NCBI GenBank assembly: GCA_036785325.1
Contig: JAXIVH010000024.1
Coordinates: 1,571,628-1,635,627 of the forward strand
Reading direction: 5' to 3'
Source: Urophycis tenuis
Lineage: Eukaryota > Chordata > Actinopteri > Gadiformes > Phycidae
DNA: 64,000 nucleotides
Shown: positions 1 through 10,010 of the stretch, piece after piece
Layout: every line of letters starts with the position of its first letter
Position numbering within the stretch: position 1 is the stretch's first letter
Made by a program: the position numbers and the translations under genes
The notes under the pieces: generated by a model
What the model was told of the DNA's origin: nothing
The model's input: the letters and a program-made list of their open reading frames with translations, nothing else
Databases searched by the model: none

Positions 1-156
1 ATTTCCACTACAGAGTAAGGTCCAGAGGTCTGTCACTGAGAGGAAGACTGATGGAGATTAATGTAGAGCCAATCTCAGGTTGTCTCTTTGGTGCTCATAT
101 CAGGGCATTTTATTTGACTGAAGCAAATTACAAACTATTTTGTATAACAAATGACT

Positions 157-249
157 ATCGTAGCATTAGCTTTGATAGCATATTACCATCGTACCATTGG
201 CTTTGATAGCATATTATCATTGTAGCATTAGCTTCGCTAGCATATTACG
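157..249. repeat. 31-bp tandem repeat, three copies
   Basis: Three head-to-tail copies of a 31-base unit start at 157, 188 and 219. Each contains a variant of TAGCATTAGCTTTGATAGCA and they differ at a few positions. No gene is recognisable around it. Confidence 0.8.
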
Positions 250-2190
250 AACACCAAGCTACCAGCTAATTACCGAGGACAGATCGTCTTTGATAATTAG
301 CCGTTAGCCGTTAGCCTCTGCTAGCCTTTGATCACTACTTGACATCTGTGGTTCTTCAAAGACAAAATTAATAATAGTTCATAAGGAATGTATTTTAAAT
401 GAGGTCACAGGGGCTTTGTTTGTTTATTTTACCTTTTGTATATTTCATAATAACCCTTTTGTATTGTCTCTGGACTCTGTAAAACAACACAAAGGAAATA
501 AATATTTGGAAAAATATCACAACTTTTCTTTCTGGTTAAAGATGACTAATACCAGAGGGTTTCAGTTTCTCTGTACTCTGCTCAACACCAGCAAAGTAAG
601 AAGACACTAAAGGTAAGGTCAATGACACTAAGGTCAATGTAAGAAAAGTCTAAACACTAAAACATTCTTGTAATTTTATTTATTTCAAGACAGGGACAGT
701 GCACAACAAGACATTAATCTTGTACAACAAGAGAATATGCATTGTGCCAGGTTCTAGCAGATTGTTTTTTTTTCCACCTGAAGTCCCGGGACAGGTTGAT
801 GGAATAGTACATAGAAATTAGTAGTATTCAGAAGTCAGTGATGATCTCATCAGAAGTTTGCAGACCCCCCCTCCGTAGACTGGACCTCCAGGGACATCCT
901 GACCTCCAGGGATGTCAGGAGTTAAGTCAAGAAAAACTGTTGGAGAAGTGATTAGGAATTGTTGTTATTATGAGCAATAATAATAATGTCAATATACATG
1001 ACAGCAATTGTCATAATAATAGTCATGTGTTCATGCCAGCGTGCAGTGTCAAATATGTACTCCATCAGTATGTTTGTAGACGGACAAGAGGAATACTGTA
1101 CTAGTGAACAACATGCAGAGAAATGTTAATCATCTCACTTTTTCTGACATGGTAATGAGAACCCATTGCTTGCTTTAATGCTTCATCTTATTGATGAGTC
1201 CTGGGCCAAAAGAACCTCCACAGGGGGTTCAGGGCTGTAGGCCCTGGTCAACCTGCTTTAAGGCCCTGTTCTGACATGTTCATCACACAACGCTGTGGTG
1301 AGGGCACCCCCCTCGATGTCATCATGTTGTGTTTCTCTCCTTCTGAAGTTCAAACTATAAATAAAAACATCTTACTCACCGGCTGTTATTCGCTTGCCTC
1401 TCCCGGCGCCGGTGAAGATCAGGTCCGTGGAGAGCGGGCCGGGCCCAGACAGACAGGTTGGTAATGAGAGTGACCTTCACAGCATCTCTACAGGCACATC
1501 TCCATCACGCAGCGCTCCTCGTCTACTGCAGGGCACACAGTTATTATGACCACGATGATAACACCGTAGAGAGCATTTGTTGTTGTAGGATAATGATGTG
1601 ACCTAATGTGTACTGTAGAGAATGGGTCTGAACAAAGTTAGCAAAGTTGAACGCAACATGCTGAGAGTCACTGCTCTTTATTCAATGTGTTTGCATTGGT
1701 GTGTTTATTATAATGCTGAACAAGGACCCATTATTAAATATAAATGAATAAATCATGGATTCCTGGTTCTTTTTCTTTTACTCTACTTAACATGTAGGGC
1801 GCGGGTTCCCAAACATTTTCATGCCCTACCTGTACAGGTACTATTGGCCCAGAACGCTCCCAATACGCTGTGGAATAAGCAATATATTATCGTTACCCTG
1901 TCAGAAACGTGAGATGACAAACGTTTCTTCAACACAATATTCCTCTTTTCAGTCCCTAAACATACACACACACATAAACATACAAACACATGGCCACCAT
2001 TTGTATATGTTTTTGAAAGAAATGATTACTAAAATGTTTACTGTGGCCAACTGACAGTATGAAAGCTATTGATGTAGCATTCTGAACATGTGAGGGTGCA
2101 ACACATGAGTACAGCCAGGATACTGCTAGCTAGGCTTCCCAAACGGAAACTTGACTTATCTTTTTGTTTACTTTCCAGCAAAAGCTACAC
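250..2190. other. Left flank without a recognisable gene
   Basis: No reading frame here resembles a known protein and none shows receptor motifs. About 676-790 looks like a dispersed fish retroelement tail (the 'cagggacagtgcacaac' type). A GC-rich patch at 1390-1540 could be a minus-strand exon, since its reverse complement has a GTGAGTAAG donor-like site near 1375, but I cannot assign it. Confidence 0.5.
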
Positions 2191-2719
2191 ACAAGTGTTT
2201 GTGTGTTCTCTAACAAGCTACAGGTGTGTGTTGTTAACGAGCTACACATGTGCGTTGTTAACGAGCTACCTGGGAGCGTTTTGACCTTTACTCATGAAGC
2301 CTACTGAGGACCCAGATACCACTTGTGTTTCCCCTCCTCGCTTTTCCCACCCTCTCTGGGGATAAGGGAAAAGGTCACGTCATCCCTTGTGACCTTTGTT
2401 GATACCCCAGCCTGTTGCCACAGCCCCACCTCCCCCAGGTAGAGCGTGCCTCAGCAGAGAAAGTATTGATTAAGCTTGGGGGGGGGGGGGGGGGGGGGGG
2501 GATGAATGATGTAATAATGAAATAGTGTGACAATATTCCTCATCATGCATCACTTAGTTAACTTGTACAGAACTTCTGTTTGCAGAGCGCACTGCACATT
2601 CACAGTCAAGCCAAACTTTTTATTGAGTTGATTTAATCGATGACGAGGGAAGATCTGATGCCATTATTTTACTGTTTAAAATGCTTTACCTTAATTGCTG
2701 AGAATATACTCAAACTCAT

Positions 2720-2880
2720 TTCAAAGTTTCAAGTTTATTGTTACATACCAGATAACAACATACATAATTACCAGCAGTGAAATTCAGCCCGGGTCAACTC
2801 AACTTTGCATAATAAATTTAAAAAAAACAAAATGGAATATAACACAATAAAAATAAAAAAGGAAGTACATGTGCAATATA
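2720..2880 (-). mobile_element. Non-LTR/SINE 3' tail fragment
   Basis: Read on the minus strand, the segment ends in a CAATAAACTTGAAA-type tail. It contains the 'caaagttgagttgacc' and 'ttcactgctggtaat' blocks that recur at 15115-15245 (same orientation) and 37021-37125 (opposite orientation). It is a dispersed tail; the parent family was not identified. Confidence 0.5.
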
Positions 2881-3530
2881 AGGCCCAATCTCAATTCTCT
2901 ATCTTACCCCTTCCCCTTCCCCTACGTCTTGGCCCTTGAAACAGAGTGTTAAGGGCTAGGGGTAAGAACATGCCCCTATGAATTGAGACAACACTCGTTA
3001 CGGTTACGTCATCATACATTGACGACAAAATATTGACTTTTTTTTTTTTTATACACACTGCATGGTGTTTTGTATCTTTTTCAGTTATTACGGTTTTGAA
3101 TTGCATTGATGTTCAGAAACAATGTCTTTGTTAACAATTATTATTTATCGTCTTTATTTACAATTATTTACAACAATACAACCCTAGGGTAGGGTTAGGT
3201 TAGGTATGGAGGTTACAGCAGGCTGTTGGCCAGGGCCGGATTATCCATAAAGGCCCCAACCATTCACAACCAGTGGGGGGCACAAGCTTTCACAAGCTTT
3301 AAAAATATTTTTCATATATATTGTTATATTATTCACTTGAAATAGTTAAAAGGCCATACATTACTCGTTATGAACACTAATGTCATAATAATAATAACAA
3401 TAATAGTAATAGTAATAATGATAATGATAAACAAATCAAGGTTACATGACCACTCATTCCCCCCCCCACCCCCCAAAATCCGTCAGAGTTGAGGTGGTCC
3501 AAAATAATGCGCAAAATATCATAAAATGTA

Positions 3531-3863
3531 TTGAAAATGGTCAGACATCGACTGAGTGGTTCTGAAAAAAGGAAGGTGAAGAAAGTGAAAGACTCGAGAT
3601 GTCTTGCCACGCTTCAAAATGTCCCAGTGATTGAAAGTTTTTTTGTGAGAACAACGTCGGGACAAATTGCTGTCACTAGCAGCGCGGAAGCTAGTGGAGA
3701 CGGTACCGGAGGGGGTACTGCTAGCGCTAGCGGGGGAGATGGTGCAGCAGCCCTTAGTGCTACTGCTAATGTTAGCCACCAAGGCGTCGGCGATGACCAC
3801 CAGAGCATTTTTGGCTTGTCTGCTGAGCTGATGTGTACACTGACACGTACTGATGTGTATTGA
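3531..3863 (+). pseudogene. hAT transposase N-terminal fragment
   Basis: This frame of about 110 codons opens with a basic segment rich in Lys/Arg (SGSEKRKVKKVK) followed by a short hydrophobic stretch ending in SFF. That pattern resembles the N-terminus of hAT transposases and hAT-derived ZMYM-type proteins. The rest is low-complexity Gly/Ala/Ser and runs into the repeated block of the element. No BED finger, catalytic region or dimerisation domain follows. Its position 300 bp inside the left end of the hAT element fits a remnant of that element's own gene. The assignment rests on composition and context, so it is tentative. Confidence 0.45.
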
Positions 3864-4479
3864 TTTTGAGATTTTGAATAGAGTGCTGTGCTTTTTTGAT
3901 TGAATTGAGATTTTTTAATTGAGACATTTAAATATATAGGCCTAGTGCTCACTGCTCTGCCTGAATCAGAATGTATGTAGTTGGATACTGTAAGGTAGTA
4001 GCCTAAATTACATTTGAGAAATCTCCTTGCAAGTATTGCTTTCTCTTTGCATGATGCATTTTGCTTTTTTTGTGGCTTGTCTGCTGGGCTGGTGTACTGA
4101 GGTGTATAGATTTTGACATTTTAAAAGAGAGCTGTGCTTTTTTAATTTAATTGAGAATTTTGAATTGAGACATTTTAATATATAGGCCTACTTGGATACT
4201 ATAGGTTAGTAGTCTAAAATACATTTGAGAAATCCCCTTGCAAGTATTGCTTTCTCTTTGTTACAGCTGTTCTGGTGTTAAAAACAAGTGCACCTTTACT
4301 ACGGTCCCAGCTGTTATCAATCGCCTGATTGCTTGCTGGGGGCGTGGCTAATTCTACAAATGTTTGTCATTCATGTTTTGTGAGTGTGTGAAAAAGCAAG
4401 TAAAAAAACCCAAAAGCAATGGAACTATCTGTCTGTCTTCATTTGAACCAGAGAAGTTTAACTTTGTCACGCAACATTT

Positions 4480-4497
4480 TGGTGCCGAAACCCGGGA
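4480..4497 (+). other. Primer-binding site of the BEL/Pao element
   Basis: TGGTGCCGAAACCCGGGA is complementary to the conserved 3' end of eukaryotic tRNA-Phe including CCA. It sits just downstream of the probable 5' LTR end (about 4476) and 63 bases before the gag start codon. This marks where minus-strand DNA synthesis would have begun when the element was live. Confidence 0.75.
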
Positions 4498-4670
4498 GAG
4501 GGGGTAAGAAGAGATGAAAAGTCTCAGATGCATGACAATAAAGAAGAAATAAAAGAACAATGGCTGATCGACTGAAAAAGAAAAGAACCACAATCCGGGC
4601 GTCCACAACAAGGATAATAAAAAAGGTTGACGATGAACTCAGTAAGGAATCACCGGATCCTGATGTACTT

Positions 4671-5804
4671 GTAGCCTGGCTGACGCGTCCACATCTCGAT
4701 GAGATGGTGGTCTGGGAACTAGGTGTGCATTTTCTCGTATTTGAAGCGTGGTTTACGAATGCCTAGTGCCTTGGGCGCTACGAATGTCTATCAAATGGCG
4801 TCTGGTTCTTCCCATGCTGCTTTGCGCGCGATTCATAGCCAATTGCTACTAAAAATTAGCTACTAAAATTAAATTAATTGCTACAAAAGCTACTTAATAC
4901 ACTTTCTAAAGGCCCTTCCACACCAAGGCGGATTTTCTGCGATTTTCCGAGCGAATTTCCGCACGGAATTTCACTGATTAGCAAACACATGTGTTTTAAT
5001 GAAGCTGTGCACACTAAAAGGCAAAATCTGCTGAGCTGAAAAAAATGTCGGACCAGTCTGTTTTGAAGCGGAATTTCGCTTGCGGAAAAATGTGCCTGAC
5101 CAATCAAAATATGATTTGATTGTGTTCTATTTACGGCACGGGATGTTATTTGCCTAGTGCAATCAATGTAAATTGTATATTAGCCTATTAGCAATATGTC
5201 CATTATCAAATTGTCTGTTAAAACAAAGAGCTCGATGCGCCAGGATCGGTGTTAGATGCTGTCGCCTCCGCTCCAACAAGGGGTGAACCCAAAACTTTCT
5301 TTTTTTTCTTCCTATTCTCTAACATGTTAACATCACTATAACATCACTATAATATCTTCGTCACTTGATGACATCTTTACCACTGACACTCTCACGACTG
5401 ACAGTCACGGGCCAAATCCGCTATAGTACGGTGCGAAAGCTGGGCGGAATAGAACGCGGAATATTTAAAAAAATGCACCGCACCTGGTGTGGACGCAGGT
5501 GCGGAATTTTCGAGCGGAATTTCGCATTCGCTTTTTTTTCCGCTTTCCGCTCCGCAATCCGAATCCGCCTTGGTGTGGAAGGGCCTTAAGGCTGCATCGA
5601 ACGGTAACGTTGTGTCCGCTGCCATGTTGGATTAACACGCTACAAGCTTCGGTGTCGGGCATAGACGTCGTCATCGTCTTGCTGCCCCCCCCCCGTTCTG
5701 TGATTGGTTCCCTAACTCAGGCAAAAATAAGGGCGGTGGTTTCCAGGCTGTCTTTGCAGTGAGAATGAAATCGCGCGCAAAGCAGCATGGGAATTCCCAG
5801 GCTA
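4671..5804. mobile_element. MITE with 8-bp target duplication (hAT-like)
   Basis: It is bounded by the direct repeat ATGTACTT (4663-4670 and 5805-5812). Its ends are inverted copies of TAGCCTGG, and an inner inverted block (CCCATGCTGCTTTGCGCGCG near 4812 and its complement near 5772) strengthens the call. An 8-bp duplication points to hAT. It lies in the gag remnant and itself contains a second MITE. It has no coding capacity. Confidence 0.75.
4910..5586. mobile_element. Harbinger-like MITE with TAA duplication
   Basis: The ends are near-perfect inverted repeats beginning AGGCCCTTCCACACCAAGG, with about 26 bases shared. They are flanked by TAA on both sides (4907-4909, 5587-5589), the 3-bp target typical of PIF/Harbinger elements. 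The inside repeats GGAATTTCGC-type motifs in both orientations. It is the innermost layer of the transposon nest. Confidence 0.75.
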
Positions 5805-5888
5805 ATGTACTTGAGGAGTTCATGGATCAGTTGCTATCAAATGAAGAAAGTTTGTATAAACTTGATAAAGAACTGTGATGAGGAGACG

Positions 5889-7226
5889 ATGCAGTGGTTT
5901 GAAAAGTCTGTTCAGTTCACTGAAGGAAGATACAAGGTGAGCTTACCTTGGAAAAATTAAAATGATAACTTGTCTTCCAATTATGATGTAGCAAAAAGAC
6001 GTTTTGATCAGCTCATTAAGAAGTTTCAAAATGATGTGCCACTTTTTGATAAATATCAAGAGGTCATTCAAGATTATGTCAGCCAAGGCATAGTAGAACC
6101 AGTGGAGAACATTGTTTCTGACAATCCTCTCTATTATCTGCCACATAGAGCTGTCATTAATGAGGAGTGTTTAACCACTAAACTTCGAGTAGTCTTTGAC
6201 GCGTCTTCCCATGCTACGGGCTGTCTATCGTTAAATGACTGCTTAACAGCTGGCCCTAATCTGAATCCTGAGTTACTGAGTATCCTGTTAAAGTTCAGGC
6301 TCCATAGAGTGGCATTTATGGCTGACATTACGAAAGCCTTTTTGCAGATTTCCATCAGAGAGCAAGACCGAGATGTATTAAGATTTCTCTGGACTGACGA
6401 CGTGCCTAAAAAACATGGAAAACCAAACATCAACATTATGAGAATCACCAGAGTTCCATTTGGAGCTTCACCCATTCCTTTTCTATTAGCTGCAACCATA
6501 AGGCATCATGTGAAAAAATACCAACAAGCATATCCTGTGGTCGCATCAATTCTGGACAAGTGTTTGTATGTGGATGACCTGATTTGCAGTGTACGGAGTG
6601 AAGAGGAAGCTATCAGTGTATCAATGCAAGCCAAAACTATCTTGAAAGATGCTCACATGAATCTGAGCAAATGGAGCTCAAACTCTGAGGATCTGAAAAC
6701 CCTGTGGAAGGAGAAAATGGAAAACACCGTAAGTGGAAATGTTGAACTGAAAACCACTGCGTTAAAAGTTCTTGGATTAACATGGAGAACTGAGCAAGAT
6801 GACTTCATTTTTTATTTGAGAAACCTGATTGACTTTTTAAAGGATAAGAGTGATACAAAAAGAGGAGTGTTACAAGCTGCGTCCCGCATATTTGATCCTG
6901 TGGGATTTCTTTCCCCTTTTACCATCAGAGTGAAATGTCTTTTCCAAAAAATGTGGGAACGTGGACTTGAATGGGACAATGAGCTGCCTGAAGATCTGGC
7001 AAATCTTTGGCATCAGTGGTGTGAGGAGCTGCCCGACATCACAAATGTTAAAATAGCCAGATGTTATCGTGCAGCGCTTGTGAAGCAGGATGCACATGTG
7101 AATCTTGAGGTGCATGTCTTCAGTGATGCCAGTGAAAGTGCTTATTGTGCAGCTGCCCATCTCCGCATCATCCCAGAAGATGGTGAGTGCATAGTAACAC
7201 TTATAACTTCTAAAAAACAAGAGTAG
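5889..7226 (+). pseudogene. BEL/Pao reverse transcriptase remnant
   Basis: The frame carries the conserved order of a BEL/Pao reverse transcriptase: a leader of the WFE..GRY.V.LPW type, LRVVFDAS, the FMADITKAFLQI block, a YVDD catalytic box near 6567-6578, and the downstream ASRIFDPVGFLSP region that marks this superfamily. One in-frame stop lies at 5958-5960, upstream of the main block. The frame runs out at 7226, before RNase H is complete. The following integrase fragment is in another frame, so pol is broken in at least two places. Confidence 0.85.
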
Positions 7227-7605
7227 CTCCACTAAAAAAAGTTACAATACCCGGACTTGAGTTACTTGGCGCGCTCATTGGAGCTAGACTTAGTAACTAT
7301 GTCAAGTGAAACTGTGGACTGACTCAATGATAACTTGGCATTGGATACAGAGTTATGCAGAACAGTGGAAATCCTTTGTGGAACATTGAGTCCGAGAAAT
7401 ACAGAGTTTAACCTCACCAGCACAGTGGAGTCACTGCAGTGGTAGAGATAATCCTGCAGATGTTGCGACTAGAGGAATCAGTGTGAATCAGTTGAAAGAC
7501 AATTCATTGTGGTGGACAGGTCCAACCTGGCTCAAACAAAAATAAATACAATTCTGTGAACCTAAACATGAACCACATGTAAGTGTTGAAGTTGTAAATG
7601 AAAGT

Positions 7606-8139
7606 GTGTCAGTCATGGAAGTTGCAAAATTGACTGGACTTGAAAATACTGTGGAAATGGAATTGCTGGAGTTGAAAAACTATAGTGACCTGAACCGAGT
7701 TTCACATGTGACTGCTTGGATTAAAAGATTAATCTACAACGCTAAAGAGAAAACAAAACGTGTTGGACCATTGACAGCTGAGGAAATCTCTGAGGCAGAG
7801 CTGTATTGGATTCAGGTAATGCAGAGGAAAAATTTCTTTCAGGAGATTTCCAGGATAAAGACAAGTCAAGGGATTCCCTTACAGTCAAAAATCCAGCCTC
7901 TTAACCCTTTTTTGGATGATCAAGGAATATTAAGAGTTGGAGGCAGATTACAGATGGCTCATTTGAAATTTGAACAAAAGCATCCCTGCATTCTTCCCTC
8001 TGATGATAAATTCTCAGAGTTGATAGTGAAAAGATGCCAACAACAAGTAATGCATTCTGGGCTGCAAGATACTCTAAATCAAGTGCGTGAGAAAATCTGG
8101 ATACTGAAAGGAAGACAGATGTCAAAAAGAGCTGTAACA
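7606..8139 (+). pseudogene. BEL/Pao integrase N-terminal remnant
   Basis: This frame of about 180 codons has the region just before the BEL/Pao integrase, with LNPFLDDQGILRVGGRL and a downstream HPCILP..D..SELIV..CQQQVMHSG stretch typical of the integrase zinc-binding lead-in. The sequence stops at the junction with the host hAT element before the Cys pair of the zinc finger or any catalytic residue. It lies in a different frame from the reverse transcriptase, with about 380 bases of degraded sequence between. Confidence 0.75.
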
Positions 8140-8853
8140 CTCTTTGCATAATGGAAATGCTTTGCTTTTTGTTTGTTTTTTTGGCTTGTCTGCTGGGCTG
8201 ATGTGTATTGATTTTGAGAATTTTGAATAGAGACATTTGAATATATAGGCCTAGTGCTCACTGCTCATATGCCTACATGTATGTAGTTGGACAAATGTAG
8301 TCCCAATGTAGTCAGTAAATTACATATGAGAAATCCCCTTGATTATGCTTGATATTTTTATTTTTGGTGGGGGAGGGGGGGCCCTGTGAGGTAAAGTGCC
8401 CAGTGCACCACATTGTCTTAATACGGGCCTGCTGTTGGCAGCCGCCATGACTCAGGAGGACAGATATCAGCGAGCCATCTATATCACAGCGTTTCTGGGC
8501 TATGGGTACCACTGGTGGTGTGTGAAGGTACTGCAGGTGGTGCATGGGATTACCGTTAATATAGATTATTGAAAATACATTTATTAAAAATAACGTTTGG
8601 TAAACATAGCATTATGGCTCGTTATTATTTAAAGAGTGTGGAAATACTTCAACCTGTTTGATGTGGATTCACTAACTGCTGATTACCATTATGCAGTGGA
8701 TGCATCCTGTCACACCATCCAGCCACTGTCCTCTTATGAAGAAGGGCCAATTTTGAGCAGGGTTTTGTCCTGAATGTTTATAACAAACTAACCCAGAAAT
8801 GTACAGTATGTACAGTCACAAGTATATAAACCTTATCCCTCAACGTTGAAACC

Positions 8854-9366
8854 ATAGACTGTATATAAATATGGACAAACCCTCCGTGACGTCACCCATA
8901 GACATTCTTAACAGCGGAGATGAAGCCTAAAATTGAGCTACTGGGCGCCGCCATCATAGACATTTCAGTCTGTGTTCTAAGCCCGCCTACCTCCGGCCAG
9001 ACCAATCAAAGCCTCGAATCCGTGAAGGTCATGCCGTGATGACAGATGACAGCTGCCAATCAAGTTGACCACGCCCTTAATTATTCATAAAATAAATCCT
9101 TCTCTGTGCATTAAAATAATGGATTCTAAAAAAATTCACCCCCCTCACAGTTGTCATGGACTCGAACACTACTGAAAGACACCAAAACCGTTTTTTGAAC
9201 CAGGCTGTAAACATGTTTATTTTGGCTGTAAAGTTGGACATTTTAACATGGGTGTCTATGGGAGTTGACTCCTTTCTGCAGCCAGCCTCAAGCGGCCAGT
9301 CGAGGAACTGCAAGTTTTTGCACTTCTGCATGGGCTTCATTTTTCAGCATGGAATGTTGCCGCTTG
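8854..9366. mobile_element. 513-bp dispersed element inserted upstream of A1
   Basis: It is flanked by a 9-bp direct repeat GTTGAAACC (8845-8853 and 9367-9375). The A2 promoter at about 16760 shows the same sequence once and without the insertion. The element starts with an ATAGACTGTATATAAATATG block that I recognise as a widespread fish repeat. It contains a TATA-like stretch and a perfect cAMP-response palindrome TGACGTCA at 8887-8894. It ends 62 bases before the A1 TATA box. Family not assigned. Confidence 0.75.
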
Positions 9367-9428
9367 GTTGAAACCTTCTATGATTCTTCCCCCCTGGGCA
9401 CTCCTCAGTGACCCCCACCGTCCTGCTG

Positions 9429-9499
9429 TATATAAATCTGTAATCGATGCCACCACGTTGTCTTGTATCACATTAGCAGGGGCCATCGTTTTATCTCTG
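9429..9499 (+). promoter_or_regulatory. A1 core promoter and 5' noncoding exon
   Basis: TATATAAA at 9429-9436 is followed about 60 bases later by a donor, CTCTG|GTAGGT, after 9499. The block is almost identical in A2 (TATA 16817-16824, donor after 16887). Conserved TATA plus donor suggests a short untranslated first exon spliced toward the coding exon at 10011. The start site itself is inferred. Confidence 0.55.
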
Positions 9500-10010
9500 G
9501 TAGGTTAGTCTCTCTTCTCCCCACCGTACCCAAACACAGCACACCTTCACAGCACCGTCTTAAACTCATTTAATACATGCACACACTATTGTAGTTTATA
9601 GCTGTTTAACGTACAATGTTAAGTTAATGTTTGACCTTATTTCAGGTACTCCTGTTGTACATGCATTTATTTTCTGGATCAGAAATAATTTTCAGTAAGT
9701 AGCGTGCTTTATTTATGTGATTTGAAATGCTTTTTTTTCCAATACTTTTTTGTCAGTTAGATATCAACATGCACATTGGGATCGAGAAATGTGCTATATA
9801 AATTAGATAATAAATATTAATGTTCACACTAATTGTTTAGCAATCTGAATGCTTATCATAGACATCTTCTCGATATGTATTTGACAAACTGAGGAAATTA
9901 GGATTTTGTGTACATTCTTCAACAGACTATTGTTTATTGATGTAAACAAAGATGAATCTGTCTTTGTTCAAAGTTAGGAATTGCATTTGAAATCAACACA
10001 TCACTGCTAA

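Larger units (their letters stand above)
4560..5878 (+). pseudogene. BEL/Pao gag N-terminal remnant, split by a MITE
   Basis: An ATG at 4560 opens a Lys/Arg-rich gag-like N-terminus that reads to about 4670, where a 1134-bp element interrupts it. After that insertion and its 8-bp duplication the same frame resumes at 5813 and ends at a stop at 5876-5878. Only the first part of gag survives. The next recognisable coding sequence is already the reverse transcriptase leader, so most of gag and all of protease were deleted. Confidence 0.65.
4261..8139 (+). mobile_element. BEL/Pao LTR retrotransposon fragment
   Basis: The order is a 5' LTR-like region, a tRNA-Phe-type primer-binding site (4480-4497), a gag start, reverse transcriptase and an integrase N-terminus. 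The 3' part of integrase and the 3' LTR are absent. Protease and RNase H are missing or broken. The fragment lies in the repeated block of the host hAT element and is flanked by a 7-bp direct repeat CTCTTTG (4254-4260, 8140-8146). Two other elements sit inside its gag. It is a dead element. Confidence 0.8.
3231..8431 (+). mobile_element. hAT DNA transposon carrying nested insertions
   Basis: The ends are degenerate inverted repeats, CAGGGCCGGATTA at the left and the complement of CAGGCCCGTATTA at the right, as in hAT elements. They are flanked by an exact 8-bp duplication CTGTTGGC (3223-3230 and 8432-8439). The paralogous position in A module 2 near 15430-15440 has a single CTGTTGGC and no insertion, so the empty site is directly visible. 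Inside are an N-terminal transposase-like frame, a repeated ~200-250 bp block (about 3811-4050, 4071-4260 and 8140-8345) and a large BEL/Pao fragment that displaced the rest. No complete transposase remains, so it cannot be autonomous. Confidence 0.85.
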
